Below are positions 10,824 to 20,317 of a stretch of 64,000 bases of DNA, piece after piece. Position numbers and translations under genes: made by a program. The notes beneath the pieces were generated by a model. The model worked only from the letters and a program-made list of their open reading frames with translations. It had not been told where the DNA came from and did not search any database. How positions within the stretch are numbered: the stretch's first letter is position 1; each line of letters opens with the position of its first letter. This DNA is from JAJXZJ01 sp050012855 (GTDB taxonomy: Bacteria; Verrucomicrobiota; Verrucomicrobiia; Limisphaerales; J093). The DNA lies in assembly GCA_050012855.1 (NCBI GenBank), contig JBEKGJ010000001.1, positions 1 to 64,000 on the forward strand, read 5' to 3'.

Positions 10824-11879
10824 TCAGTATTTGCCATCCCGCTCCGCGAAATGGGTTGGCTTGTTCAATGACGCGCCGCCCCGCATCACCCAATGCGCCG
10901 TCCAACGCAGTGCGTCTTCCAGCGGAGTAGGCGGCGCGCCGAGCAGCTTGCAGGCTCGGGCAGGATTGTTGAGCAGGGCCAGGCCGGACTCAAGGCCGGT
11001 GAATTTCACCGATCTGCCCATCAGTTCCGCCAGCCGCGTCGCCACCGCGCGGACGGAGAGAACGTCCGGCCCGGTGAGGTTCAGCGCGAGCGGCGGACTC
11101 GCGGCCAGGCCGAGCGACCGCACAATGCAGTCGTTGGCGTCGCCCTGCCAGATGCAGTTGAAGTAACCGGTCGTCAGGTCCACCGCCGCGCCGGACCCGA
11201 CGCTCTGCGCGAGATCGTGGAGCACGCCATAGCGGAGGTCGAAGGCGTAGTTGAGCCGCACCAGGACCATCGGCGTTCCGCGTTGGCGCGAATGGAACTC
11301 GAAGAGCCGTTCGCGCGCGACGGCGGCGTTGGCGTATTCGCCGAGCGGCGTCAACGGATCCGTCTCGGTCGCGCCGCCGCTGGCGATAGGAACCATCGGA
11401 TACACGTTGCCGGTCGAGAGCGCGACGATCCGCGCCTCGGGGAAACGCCCGGCCACGTTGGTAGGGATGATCGTGTTCGCCGCCCAGGTGAGCGACGGAT
11501 TCTGGCTGGTGCCAAACTTCACACCGACGAGGTAGAGGATATCGGCGGCTTCCGGCAACCCGGCCACGGCCTCGCGGTCGAACAAGTCGCAGGAAATGGT
11601 CTCGACGCCGCGCGCCTCCAGCCATTCGCGGGCGGCGGCCTTGCTGAAACGGCTGACGGCGATGACGCGGAGTTTGTGTCCCGCCGTCGCGGCGGCGCGG
11701 CACGCCAGCGCGGCCAGCGTGGGTCCCATTTTGCCGCCCGCACCAAGAATCAACAGCGGGCTGCGCACCTGGCGGATGAACTCCACCAACTGCGGGCGGG
11801 GGCGACTGAGGACGTCGTCGAGTTGCGCCTCGTCTTCGAAGACGTGTGGCAGCGAAAACAGCGATGCCGGTGTCGTCAT
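10824..11879 (-). CDS. NAD(P)-dependent epimerase/dehydratase-like (extended SDR) protein
   Basis: 351 residues. The Rossmann signature GAGGKMG (46-52) and the following beta-alpha pattern place it in the extended SDR superfamily (sugar epimerases and dehydratases). STGNVYP occupies the usual catalytic Ser/Thr region. The expected YxxxK is YANAA (Tyr182 to Ala186), so the catalytic Lys is replaced. It may bind a nucleotide-sugar or act in a non-standard way. It overlaps the upstream esterase gene by 4 bp (ATGA), so the two are probably translationally coupled. The cluster suggests sugar or sugar-acid catabolism. Confidence 0.75.
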   Translation of the reverse strand: MTTPASLFSLPHVFEDEAQLDDVLSRPRPQLVEFIRQVRSPLLILGAGGKMGPTLAALACRAAATAGHKLRVIAVSRFSKAAAREWLEARGVETISCDLFDREAVAGLPEAADILYLVGVKFGTSQNPSLTWAANTIIPTNVAGRFPEARIVALSTGNVYPMVPIASGGATETDPLTPLGEYANAAVARERLFEFHSRQRGTPMVLVRLNYAFDLRYGVLHDLAQSVGSGAAVDLTTGYFNCIWQGDANDCIVRSLGLAASPPLALNLTGPDVLSVRAVATRLAELMGRSVKFTGLESGLALLNNPARACKLLGAPPTPLEDALRWTAHWVMRGGASLNKPTHFAERDGKY

Positions 11880-13855
11880 GGCAGCGATTGGATTCTCAGG
11901 GTTCCGCCGGCCACACGGTAAATCTCCGCGGTGCGGACGAAAGCGCCGTTTTGAGAAGTCTGAATGGTGAGCGGACGCGGGGCCAGCATCCCGAGCGCGT
12001 CTGGCACGTCAAGCACGCGCAGCACGTTCAGGAAAATCGGCCCGTCGCGATGCGACGCCGGCGGGTCCACGGCCACGATCTCCGCCAGGCGGGGCTCAAA
12101 CAGCGCCGCGTAAGCCGCGATCACACCGGCCTGTCCGCGCCCGGTCACGGTCCACCTGGCGCTCGACCGGCCGTGCAGCACGTGAGCCGCCACGGCGAGC
12201 ACGTCATGCACCCGGTCACCATCGGCGGTGCGGCCCAGCAACGCGAGCGATCGCTGGATGGCGAACGGCGCCGGATCGGACCAGCGCGTCGGACCGGTGC
12301 CGCGCGGGGCGACCAGCAACACAGCGTCGTCGCCGGCCAACCGGGCCAGCCACTCCGGCTTGGTGTCCAGCGAATCGTCCGGGCCGAGCACGACGAGCCA
12401 GCGTTTGCCGTCCAACTGGCGGCGCGAGGCGGGGAAGTATTTCCAGTGCGTAGCGATGCCCGGCTCGGTGGTCAATGCGCCCGCTTGCGGTTTGCGGCCC
12501 AAGTTCAACGCGGTTTGCGGCTCGAACTTCCCGGGCAAGGGGCGGAACACGATGCGCCGCAGTTCGGCGAGCCGGTCTGTGCGCCACCCTTGAAATGCTG
12601 CTACCGTCGTGGGCAGCGCATTTGTGGCCATCGGCACGAACAACTCGTCAATCTTCGTGTTGAGTTCGTCGGCCGGCAGTTCGTTGGGAAACGCGCGGAG
12701 TTGCCGGCCCTCGAAAGCGGGCAGCTCCGGCTCGGTGACGGGCGCGTTGCTGCCTTGGAGATGCCAGTTGATCCAGCGATAGGCCATCAGCCGCAGCTCC
12801 GGGTTGTCGTTGTGGCCGCCCGGCGTGATGCCAATGTCGAAGAGCTGCTCGGTCCGGTTGGTGTAGAAACCGTAGAGCTGCTCCAGCCGCGCGCGGATGC
12901 GGTCGTTGCCGTTCATCGGGAAGAGCGAATCATGGCCGGAGTTCTCGAAGAGCAGCGGGCGGGGCGCAATCAGCGCGGCGATGTCTGTCCAGGGCCACTG
13001 AAACGTGTTGATGAGAAACATGCAGTCGCAGTGGCCGTTGACGGTTTTCCCGCCGACGTGATCTTCGAGATCGCCCAGGCCGCTGACGGGCACGGCAACC
13101 TTGACGCGTTCGTCGGCCGCCGCGATCCAGAACGACGCCGCGCCGCCGCCCGATCGGCCGGTGACGGCGAGACGGTCCGGGTCCACTTCGGGCCGGCTCT
13201 GGAGATAGTCGAGCGCGCGGATGCCGTTCCAACCTTCGACCGCGGCGGGTGTGTAGCCGCGCGCCTGCCACCACCAACGGTTGTACCGGTAGGTGCCGTG
13301 GTGGATGGCGGCGATCTCGCCGAGCTGGAGCGAGTCAATCACGAGGCAGACGTAGCCGTGCGTGGCGAACCACATTCCGTGATGCTGGTACGCGGTCTTG
13401 TTGCCGTCACGCCCGCGGTCCGCGTGGCCGCACACGTAAAGCACGGCGGGCAGCTTCGCGCCCGGTTGGGCGTCTTTCGGCAGGTAGAGATTGCCCGTGA
13501 CATAAAGGTGGGGGCGGCTCTGGAAGTGCAGTTTCTCGACCCGGAATCCTTCGTCGCGGGCGATCGTGCCGGTGACCTGCGCGTTGAGCGGCGTGCGTTC
13601 GGGCAACGGCCAGAGGCCGAGCATCTCGAGGTATTCCCGGCGCAACTCGGGTCGCCGCGCCTCCCACTGCTGGCGGTTGGTGATGCCGGCGAGGAACTGG
13701 GCGTCCAGCCGCACCGCCTCGTCGCGGAGGAAGGCCTCGATCATCGCCTGCCCTCCGGCGTTGGTGGCGCCGACCGGCCCGGCGGCCAGGGAGGAACAAA
13801 TAGGCGCGAGGCACAACAACCAGCACAAAGGCGCAAGGTGACGGGGTGGTTTCAT
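11876..13855 (-). CDS. Exported alpha/beta-hydrolase, acetyl-xylan-esterase-like
   Basis: 659 residues with a signal peptide (MKPPRHLAPLCWLLCLAPIC...). The first half is an alpha/beta-hydrolase of the acetyl xylan esterase/large-esterase kind: the oxyanion region VLYVCGHADRG, the nucleophile elbow GRSGGG with Ser235, an Asp candidate in ENSGHDSLFP and a His candidate in GGHNDNP. The second half (about 390-659) looks like a degenerate second hydrolase-type domain (VVLGPDDSLD, VTGRGQAGVIAAYA, LAPRPLTIQ). Long two-domain esterases like this are frequent in Verrucomicrobiota and Planctomycetota near polysaccharide-degradation genes. It sits 50 bp after the GNAT gene and overlaps the epimerase-like gene by 4 bp. 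Confidence 0.78.
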   Translation of the reverse strand: MKPPRHLAPLCWLLCLAPICSSLAAGPVGATNAGGQAMIEAFLRDEAVRLDAQFLAGITNRQQWEARRPELRREYLEMLGLWPLPERTPLNAQVTGTIARDEGFRVEKLHFQSRPHLYVTGNLYLPKDAQPGAKLPAVLYVCGHADRGRDGNKTAYQHHGMWFATHGYVCLVIDSLQLGEIAAIHHGTYRYNRWWWQARGYTPAAVEGWNGIRALDYLQSRPEVDPDRLAVTGRSGGGAASFWIAAADERVKVAVPVSGLGDLEDHVGGKTVNGHCDCMFLINTFQWPWTDIAALIAPRPLLFENSGHDSLFPMNGNDRIRARLEQLYGFYTNRTEQLFDIGITPGGHNDNPELRLMAYRWINWHLQGSNAPVTEPELPAFEGRQLRAFPNELPADELNTKIDELFVPMATNALPTTVAAFQGWRTDRLAELRRIVFRPLPGKFEPQTALNLGRKPQAGALTTEPGIATHWKYFPASRRQLDGKRWLVVLGPDDSLDTKPEWLARLAGDDAVLLVAPRGTGPTRWSDPAPFAIQRSLALLGRTADGDRVHDVLAVAAHVLHGRSSARWTVTGRGQAGVIAAYAALFEPRLAEIVAVDPPASHRDGPIFLNVLRVLDVPDALGMLAPRPLTIQTSQNGAFVRTAEIYRVAGGTLRIQSLP

Positions 13856-13905
13856 GGCTCAATAATCAGATGGGTTAACGGATCGAAAAAGTGCGCGGAA
13901 GTCCT

Positions 13906-14766
13906 TCATCCCACCTCCGGTCCCGCCAGGGCGAATTGTTGCTGCGGGCGGCCCGACGCCGTGTTCTCGCCGAGCACCATGCGCGTCAAGTTGCGTTGTT
14001 GCGTGAAGCCATGCTGACGTGCCCAAGCCACCGCCGCGGTGTTGGCGTCGGGGATGTCCCAAAAGACTTTCTCGCCGCCGCTGGTGGCCAGCAGGGCTTG
14101 GACCAGTTGCAGGCCAGCCGCGTCCGACGTCGCCACCACGGGACCCAAGTAGGCCGCCCGCGCGCCGGGCCGGATGAAACCATAGCCCGCGAGGCGGCCA
14201 AGCGCCGTTTCCAACACGAGTGCGAACCGGCTCTGCCGGGCCAAAGCCTCCGCCAGCCGGTCGCGCGCGACCCCGAACGCCGCGACGTCGAGCGGGGCGG
14301 TGAGCTCGGCGTCCGCCGCCTGCCACGGACGAAGACGCGCCTTGGTCGGTTTCGTGACGTGCAGCCCGGCGTGTTCCCAGCGGGCCAGCGTCCATTCGCT
14401 TTTGAAGCCAAGGCCGTCATAGACCGGCTTGCCCGCTGGCGTCGCGTCGAGCTTGAGGCAGCGCACGCCGCGCTCGTGCAACCAGGCGATGCCGTGGTTG
14501 AGCAAGGCTTGCCCGATGCCGCGCCGACGGTATTCGGGATGCACGAGGACCATGCCGATCCAGGCCACCGCTGATGCGTAGCGCAAGGTCGTAGCCGTGC
14601 CGACCGGGACGCCGTCCCATTCGGCGAGGAAACAGCCGGCGGGTTCCATCGTCAGAAAACGCTGCCAGTCGTCGCGGGTCTGGTTCCAGCCCACGAGCGC
14701 GCGCAGCGCATCCGCGAACGGCAGATCGTCGGCGCGCAGGGCGCGCAGATGGAGAGGCTGGCTCAC
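13906..14766 (-). CDS. Tandem GNAT acetyltransferase
   Basis: 286 residues in two GNAT-type halves. The N-terminal half has the acetyl-CoA pyrophosphate-binding motif HPEYRRRGIGQALL and a good beta4-alpha3 region (AWIGMVLV). The C-terminal half (about 150-270) has a second, weaker GNAT-like unit with GYGFIRPGARAAYLGPVVA. It overlaps the amidohydrolase stop by 4 bp and is followed by the esterase gene, so co-transcription is likely. The acceptor is unknown; small-molecule amines or amino-sugars are typical for such proteins. Confidence 0.85.
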   Translation of the reverse strand: MSQPLHLRALRADDLPFADALRALVGWNQTRDDWQRFLTMEPAGCFLAEWDGVPVGTATTLRYASAVAWIGMVLVHPEYRRRGIGQALLNHGIAWLHERGVRCLKLDATPAGKPVYDGLGFKSEWTLARWEHAGLHVTKPTKARLRPWQAADAELTAPLDVAAFGVARDRLAEALARQSRFALVLETALGRLAGYGFIRPGARAAYLGPVVATSDAAGLQLVQALLATSGGEKVFWDIPDANTAAVAWARQHGFTQQRNLTRMVLGENTASGRPQQQFALAGPEVG

Positions 14767-16556
14767 GGCTTCACCTTCCGGCTCCAGACCAGCTTTCCGC
14801 CCACGTAAGTCCGCAACACTTGTGTGCCCGCGATCTTCTCTTCGGGGCAGGTCAACAAGTCGGTGTCGAGCACCACGAGGTCGGCCAGTTTGCCGGGTTC
14901 GAGCGAGCCGAGTTGGTCCTCGCGGCCCAGGATGCGGGCGTTATTGATCGTGTAGAACTGCAAGGCTTGCTCGCGCGTGAGCGCCTCTTCGGGATGCAAC
15001 CGGCCGGCGTAGCCCTTCGCTTTCCGCGTCACCGCCGTGGCCATGCCCAGAAACGGGTTGTAAGGATTGTTCGACCGCAGCGAGCCGATTTTCTGCATGT
15101 GGTCCGAGCCGCCGCCCGCCACCACGCCGGCCTCGAACAGGCTCCGCAACGGCTGGAAATACCGCAGCCGCTCGTAGCCGAAATGCTGCACCAGCGTGCG
15201 CGTGTCGAGATAGAGCCAGGCGGGTTGCATGTCCAGCATCACGCCGAGGCGCGCGGCCTGGTCCACGGCTTCACGGCTCATGAAGTTGGAGTGGCTGATG
15301 CAGGCGCGCGTCGGGCGCACCGGGAGATCCTGGTTCACCTCGGCGTAGGCGGCCAGCAACTCATGCACCGCGCCGTCGCCCACGCTGTGCGCGGTGAACT
15401 GCAGGCCACTCTCGACCGCCGCGCGCACCATCGCCACCAGGCGCTCGTGCGGAATGAACAGCACGCCGCGATAATTCGGATCGCGGATCGCGTAGATCTT
15501 GCTCACGCCCCACGGCTGGCGCATGTAGGCGCTGCCGGTCAACATGCCGCCGTCGAGGTACGTCTTGATGCCGATGATGCGCAGCCAGTCGTCGCGTTCC
15601 TTGAACAACGGGTCCTGCGCGATCCGGCGGATGTTCGCCTGGACTTCGTCGAGCGGGCCCAGCGATTCCACGTGCTGCGACACACTCACGCGCAACGTCA
15701 GCCGGCCCCGCCGGCGCAGTTCGCGATACAGCGCGATTTCCTCCGGCATGGCGTCGCGATCGCACACGCCGGTGAGGCCGACGGAATTGTAGTCCGCGAA
15801 CAGTTCCGTCAGGCGCCGCAGCCTGGCCTCGGGAGCGGCGGGCGGGGCCGGGTCCTTGAGGCTCAAGAAGTGCCAGCCGTTGCGGACGATGCCCGTCGGT
15901 TCGCCCGTGGCCGGGTCCAACTCGGCGAACCCGCCGCTGCCATCGGTGACTTTGAAATTGCGGTCAATGCCGGCCAGTCGGAGCGCGAGGGTGTTGAGCG
16001 CCACATCGGGGCCGGTGCGGAACATCACAGGATGTTTCGGCGCGACGCCGTCCAGTTCGGCGCGCGTCGGATAACGCTGTTCTTCGAGCCGGGTGATGAA
16101 AACCTGCTGCACGACGATCCACTCGCCTTCCTTGACGACACGGGTGCGCGCCCGGACGTAATCGAGCACGTCCCGAATGCGCTCCATCGTGGGGATCGGG
16201 TGGTCGAACTCCGTCATGGCCGCCCCGGTGGGATGGGCGTGGGAATCAATCAGGCCGGGGATGAGCATCCGGCCATGCAAATCCACCAATTCAGTCCGTG
16301 GGCCGCGCCCTTTGAGCACGTCCGCCGTCTTGCCCAGATGGACGATCCGTCCGTCTTGGACCGCGATGGCTTCGTGGATCGAAAACGCGGCGTCCACGGA
16401 AACCACCTTGCCGTTGTAGAGAATGAGATCGGGTGCAGCCCGGCAGGGGAAGACCGGCAGCATGGTCAAAAGAAGGAAAAAAACCGGCCAGCGAAAGGGG
16501 TTGCTCCAAAAATCGGCGCGACGCGGCCGGGGAACCGTCTCCCCCTCGCGCGCCAC
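14763..16556 (-). CDS. Exported YtcJ-like metal-dependent amidohydrolase
   Basis: An amidohydrolase-3/YtcJ-type protein. After a hydrophobic export signal (FRWPVFFLLLTMLPVFPCRA) comes the family opening DLILYNGKVVSVD, then the metal-binding LIPGLIDSHAHPTG (HxH), a long barrel with HSVGDGAVHELLAAY, and the closing GSLEPGKLADLVVLD. The frame stays open upstream to 16985, but that extension is Arg-rich and overlaps the divergent oxidoreductase promoter. The GTG at 16556 gives a plausible signal peptide; an ATG at 16463 is the other option and would lose most of the signal. First gene of a five-gene minus-strand cluster. Substrates of this family are N-acylated or urea-like compounds; the exact one is unknown. 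Confidence 0.85.
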   Translation of the reverse strand: MAREGETVPRPRRADFWSNPFRWPVFFLLLTMLPVFPCRAAPDLILYNGKVVSVDAAFSIHEAIAVQDGRIVHLGKTADVLKGRGPRTELVDLHGRMLIPGLIDSHAHPTGAAMTEFDHPIPTMERIRDVLDYVRARTRVVKEGEWIVVQQVFITRLEEQRYPTRAELDGVAPKHPVMFRTGPDVALNTLALRLAGIDRNFKVTDGSGGFAELDPATGEPTGIVRNGWHFLSLKDPAPPAAPEARLRRLTELFADYNSVGLTGVCDRDAMPEEIALYRELRRRGRLTLRVSVSQHVESLGPLDEVQANIRRIAQDPLFKERDDWLRIIGIKTYLDGGMLTGSAYMRQPWGVSKIYAIRDPNYRGVLFIPHERLVAMVRAAVESGLQFTAHSVGDGAVHELLAAYAEVNQDLPVRPTRACISHSNFMSREAVDQAARLGVMLDMQPAWLYLDTRTLVQHFGYERLRYFQPLRSLFEAGVVAGGGSDHMQKIGSLRSNNPYNPFLGMATAVTRKAKGYAGRLHPEEALTREQALQFYTINNARILGREDQLGSLEPGKLADLVVLDTDLLTCPEEKIAGTQVLRTYVGGKLVWSRKVKP

Positions 16557-16809
16557 CGGTGGAATGGCGTCGAATGATTTCACAGCGGTTGTGCGCGGAT
16601 CATGCAGCTTCGGCTTTTTTTTGCGAGCTTTGAAATGGACTTCGGCCGGCCGCTTCGTGAAGCCACCAGGGACGGCTCGAGGGATGCTGGACGTCCGACG
16701 TTGCCTGCGGCGGCGGCGCGGGCTGAATCGCGCGCCATTCTGATTGCACGAGACCACCGGGCGACGTAGAAAGGCCATCGAGATGCCCAAAATGGAAAGA
16801 AAAACAGCC

Positions 16810-18039
16810 ATGTTGAACCGTCGCACTTTCTTGAGTCGAACCCTGCAGGGCGCCGCCGTCGTGGCGGGGACCGCGTTTATTGCGCCGGGCCGGGTCCTGG
16901 GCGCCAACGAGCGGATTCGCCTCGGGTTGATCGGCGCGGGCAGCCGCGGCGAGGAGATTTTCCGGGCGGCCCTGCGCTGCCCCAATGTGGAAGGAGCCGC
17001 CGTGGCCGATGTTTACACGCGCCGCCTGGAGGCCGTGAAAGCCCTCGTTCCCGGCATCAAGGCATACCAGGATTTCCGACGGATGCTGGACGACCCCAGC
17101 ATTGACGCCGTCCTGATCGCCACCCCGCAGCACCAGCACGCCCTGAATTTCGTCCCGGCGATCCAGGCGCGCAAAGACGTGTACCAGGAGAAAACCATGG
17201 CGTTCAATCCGGCCCACGCCAAGCGCATGCGCAAGGCCTTTCAAGGTTCGGGCCGGGTGGTCCAGATCGGCATGCAGATGAACAGCGGCCCGGGCCTCCG
17301 GCAGGTTGCCGAGTGGACGACACCGGAGCGCATGGGCACGATCACCGCGCTCCAGACCTTCCATTTCCGCAACGCGCCCTACGGCGGGTGGTTGCGCGAA
17401 ATCCCCGCCGACTGCGACGCGCAGCACATTGACTGGCCCGCGTTTGAAGGCGAAGCCGCGCGGCACCCCTTCGATCCGCAGCGCTACATGAACTGGCGGT
17501 TTTATTGGGATTACTCCGGCGGCAACGTGTTCGAGAACATGGTCCATCAGGTCGGCTTCTGGCACGCCGCGCTGCGCCTGACCATTCCCGAAACGGTCAC
17601 GATGACCGGCGCCAATTATCTGTCCCCCAAGATGCAGGTGCCGGACGTGATGAATGTGGTCATGCAACACCGGGAAAAACTGCTCTTCACCTGGAGTTCG
17701 CTCTTTTCCAACAGCTACTACGGAGAAGGCGGCGATTACCTGTTCGGCACCAAGGGCACGCTCACCCACAATTCCGCGGACAAGGTTCTCTACCTGCCCC
17801 AAGGCCAGAAGACGGACGCCGGGGCCGGAACACCGGGCCGGGCCTTGGAAGACGCGGGCTACTTCGATTCGACGGCCGCGCACATGCAGAACTTCTTCGA
17901 TTGTGTGCGCAGCCGCAAGGAACCCGCCTGCCCCTTCGAACTCGGCTTCCGCACCGCGGTGGCGTGCCAGATGGCGATCGCCTCCTATCGGCGGCAGCGG
18001 ACGGTGCGTTGGGACACACAGAAAGAGGACATCGTATGA
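16810..18039 (+). CDS. Tat-exported Gfo/Idh/MocA oxidoreductase
   Basis: About 409 residues. The N-terminus MLNRRTFLSRTLQGAAVVAG is a twin-arginine-type signal. The NAD(P)-binding fold starts IRLGLIGAGSRGEE, and VYQEKTMAFN (usually E-K-P) marks the catalytic Lys region. HIDWPAFEG and WRFYWDYSGGNVFENMVHQ are typical of exported Gfo/Idh proteins of Planctomycetota and Verrucomicrobiota. In-frame ATGs at 16744 and 16783 exist; 16810 puts the RR motif at the N-terminus. Its stop overlaps the start of the ceramidase-like gene (ATGA). Likely a periplasmic sugar oxidoreductase. Divergent from the amidohydrolase gene across a short promoter region. Confidence 0.88.
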   Translation: MLNRRTFLSRTLQGAAVVAGTAFIAPGRVLGANERIRLGLIGAGSRGEEIFRAALRCPNVEGAAVADVYTRRLEAVKALVPGIKAYQDFRRMLDDPSIDAVLIATPQHQHALNFVPAIQARKDVYQEKTMAFNPAHAKRMRKAFQGSGRVVQIGMQMNSGPGLRQVAEWTTPERMGTITALQTFHFRNAPYGGWLREIPADCDAQHIDWPAFEGEAARHPFDPQRYMNWRFYWDYSGGNVFENMVHQVGFWHAALRLTIPETVTMTGANYLSPKMQVPDVMNVVMQHREKLLFTWSSLFSNSYYGEGGDYLFGTKGTLTHNSADKVLYLPQGQKTDAGAGTPGRALEDAGYFDSTAAHMQNFFDCVRSRKEPACPFELGFRTAVACQMAIASYRRQRTVRWDTQKEDIV

Positions 18040-19355
18040 CCCAGAAACCCGCCCGACCTCAGGCCCCGGCCGCCCGGACGCTCCACCTCCTGGTCTGTGC
18101 CGGTGGCCTGCTCCTGACCGCGGGTCTGTCGTTCGCGCAAGACGATCCGCTCCGTGCCGGCACCGCTCGCATCGAGATCACGCCCACGATGCCGGTCAAG
18201 CTGGCGGGCTACGAAAGCCGCAAGGAGCTGTCGCGGGGCGTCCATGATCCCCTCTCCGCCCGCGCAATGGCGTTCAGCCAGGGCGGCCACCGGCTGGTGC
18301 TGGTTTCGATTGATAATCTCGGCTTTTACAACAGGACGGCCGACCCGCTCCGGCAGGCGATTCTGGACGCGTGCCAACTGCAGCCCTCGGAACTCTTTCT
18401 GTGTGCCATTCACACCCATAGCGCGCCGGCGCTGACGTTGAGCACCGAAACCGGGCACACCAACAACGTGGAATATACAAAATGGCTCCGGGGAAAACTG
18501 GTTGAGGTCGTGCGTTTGGCGCTGGAACAACTGGCCCCCGTGCAAGTGGGCGTGGGCAGCGGCTCTTCGCCCGTGGGCGCGAACCGGCGCGAAGTGGTCC
18601 GGGACGAGGCCGGCAAAACGAAAATCGTGCTCGGCCGTAATCCATCCCTGCTGACGGACCGCGAGGTGCAAGTGCTGAAGATCATGCGCACCGACCGCGA
18701 TGAACCGGCGGGCGTGCTCTTCGCCTACGCCACGCACAGCACCTCGCTGGGGCCGCGGAACTACTTGATCAGCGGCGACGTTCACGGCCTCGCGGAGCAG
18801 TTTCTCGAAAAGTATCTCGGCGCAGGGTTGGTCACGCCTGGATTTGCCGGCGCATCCGGAAACGTTGATCCTTGGTTCCGTATCTTGCCCGGTTTCAACA
18901 CGACCAACGGCTGGATTCCGGAGCCCGTCCTGCTGGGCACGATGCTCGGCGAGGAGGTGGCGCAGGTGCAAAGCGGAATTGGGAAGGGGTCCACCAATGG
19001 CCCAATCCGAACCGCGATCCAGACCCTCGAATTGCCGGGGAAGACAAACCGTGACGCGAAGGCCGGCGCGGCCGAATCGCCCGTGGCCTTCGTGATGACG
19101 GTCGGGCGGGTGGGGGATATTGCCTTCGTGGGTCTCGGCGGCGAGGTCTTCAACGAGATCGGACTTGCCATCAAGCGGGCCTCGCCCTTCCCGCACACGT
19201 TTGTCTTCACCCATTGCAACGGCGCGGCGGGCTACCTGCCGACGAGTCCGAGCTACCCCGAAGGCGGCTACGAGGTGGAAAGCAGTCCGTTCGCTGCGGG
19301 TGCGGACCTCCGATTGGCGGAAGAAGCCAGGCGGATGCTGACCGAACTGCGCTAG
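18036..19355 (+). CDS. Neutral/alkaline ceramidase-like exported hydrolase
   Basis: 439 residues with a signal peptide (LHLLVCAGGLLLTAGLSFAQ). Matches the N-terminal domain of neutral/alkaline non-lysosomal ceramidases: RAGTARIEITP, GVHDPLSARAM, LVLVSIDN and the metal-binding HTHSAP (126-131), then FVFTHCNGAAGYLPT near the end. It is shorter than full ceramidases (about 650 residues) and lacks the C-terminal Ig-like domain; this short form is common in environmental bacteria and its substrate is not settled. It starts on the stop of the Gfo/Idh gene, with AGAGGA 6 nt upstream, so the two are co-translated. Confidence 0.85.
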   Translation: MTQKPARPQAPAARTLHLLVCAGGLLLTAGLSFAQDDPLRAGTARIEITPTMPVKLAGYESRKELSRGVHDPLSARAMAFSQGGHRLVLVSIDNLGFYNRTADPLRQAILDACQLQPSELFLCAIHTHSAPALTLSTETGHTNNVEYTKWLRGKLVEVVRLALEQLAPVQVGVGSGSSPVGANRREVVRDEAGKTKIVLGRNPSLLTDREVQVLKIMRTDRDEPAGVLFAYATHSTSLGPRNYLISGDVHGLAEQFLEKYLGAGLVTPGFAGASGNVDPWFRILPGFNTTNGWIPEPVLLGTMLGEEVAQVQSGIGKGSTNGPIRTAIQTLELPGKTNRDAKAGAAESPVAFVMTVGRVGDIAFVGLGGEVFNEIGLAIKRASPFPHTFVFTHCNGAAGYLPTSPSYPEGGYEVESSPFAAGADLRLAEEARRMLTELR

Positions 19356-19422
19356 GCGGGCGCTGGCGGGCCGCGACTCCCTCCCACTCCGCCTTGGGGG
19401 CCAGGGTGAGGTGTCTGTCATT

Positions 19423-19457
19423 CCGCAATCGGCAATCCGCAATCCGCACTCGGCAGG
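19423..19457. repeat. Heptamer tandem repeat, CSGCAAT consensus
   Basis: Five consecutive 7-bp units: CCGCAAT, CGGCAAT, CCGCAAT, CCGCACT, CGGCAGG. It lies directly before the 282-bp tandem repeat. Confidence 0.75.
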
Positions 19458-20043
19458 TGGCTCGCGGATTGCCGGGCCGCGAGAGGCATCCTGACGGGAT
19501 GCGAGAATCCAGCCAGGGGTTGAGCGAAGCGATACCCCTGGACCACCAGCCAAAACGATTCGCACCCTGAAAGCGGTGCAAGAAATGCGAGCCGCGTGAC
19601 ACGCAAACGACTCTCGCACGCCCTTCAGGGTGCAGGACGAATGGGAACGAACATCCTGGGGTATCGTCGCGGTGCTCCTCAACCCCAGGCTGCAATCTGA
19701 AACGCCTTCAGCGTTCTCGTTGTAAGCCAGCTCCAAGGTGGCTCGTGGACCGCCGGGCCGCGAGAAGCATCCTGAAGGGATGCCAGAACCCAGCCAGGGG
19801 TTGAGCATGGCGATACCCCTGGACAACGAACCGCAGGGCATTCGCACCCTGAAAGCGGTGCCAGAAACGTATGCCGCGTGACACCCAAACGACTCTCACA
19901 CGCCCTTCAGGGTGCAGGACGAATGGGAACGGACATCCTGGGGTATCGTTGCGTTGCTCCTCAACCCCAGGCTGCAATCTGGGGCGCCTTCAGCGTTCTT
20001 GTTGTGTGCCAGCTCCCAGGTGGCTCGTGGACCGCCGGGCCGG
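19456..20043. repeat. Tandem repeat of ~282 bp (two units plus start of a third)
   Basis: Units begin at 19456, 19737 and 20019 with GGTGGCTCG(C/T)GGA. Inside each unit are CAGCCAGGGGTTGAGC followed by GATACCCCTGG and, further on, CATCCTGGGGTATCG and CTCAACCCCAGG, which are inverted copies of those strings. Each unit can therefore fold on itself. The reading frames across it show no family and differ between copies, so I take it as non-coding. The whole spacer 19356-20242 has no gene I can support. Confidence 0.8.
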
Positions 20044-20242
20044 GACACGTTCCGGCCGGATTTCCGGTCTTGCTTTCAGGAACATTCTTGGTACGCTCCC
20101 GGTTGTTCGCCCGGTAGCCCCCACGTTGGAGGCATTGAACACCCGGGACTATGAAACGCGAACTGACTGCGGGTAGAGCTGGCTCCGAGACCGAACGGAG
20201 CCACCGTGAGGCGTTCCCTGCGCATTGCCCGCCTGCCAGGCA

Positions 20243-20307
20243 CCGAAATAGACCAAACCTTGTCCGGCTAGGCCAAACAGCCGTTTGGCCTAATACCTGT
20301 TAGGCGG
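20243..20307 (+). other. Integron boundary-like 65-bp element (attI-like or degenerate attC)
   Basis: Matches the reverse complement of 47259-47323 at 61 of 65 positions. Contains a 10-bp perfect stem (TAGGCCAAAC/GTTTGGCCTA, loop AGCC or CGCC) and ends in the recombination core GTTAGGC (20299-20305). The core is followed 12 bp later by the first ATG of a cassette-like unit. No standard RYYYAAC left core is evident. Confidence 0.6.
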
Positions 20308-20317
20308 AAATAGCGCG

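Noticed and set aside
11846..14017. Plus-strand 723-residue frame
   Set aside because: It mirrors the esterase gene on the other strand, which has clear catalytic motifs.
16557..16985. N-terminal extension of the amidohydrolase frame
   Set aside because: Arg-rich, no family similarity, and it overlaps the divergent Gfo/Idh start region; the signal peptide begins later.
19456..20043. CRISPR-like repetition
   Set aside because: Units are 282 bp and adjoining; there are no short repeats with unique spacers.
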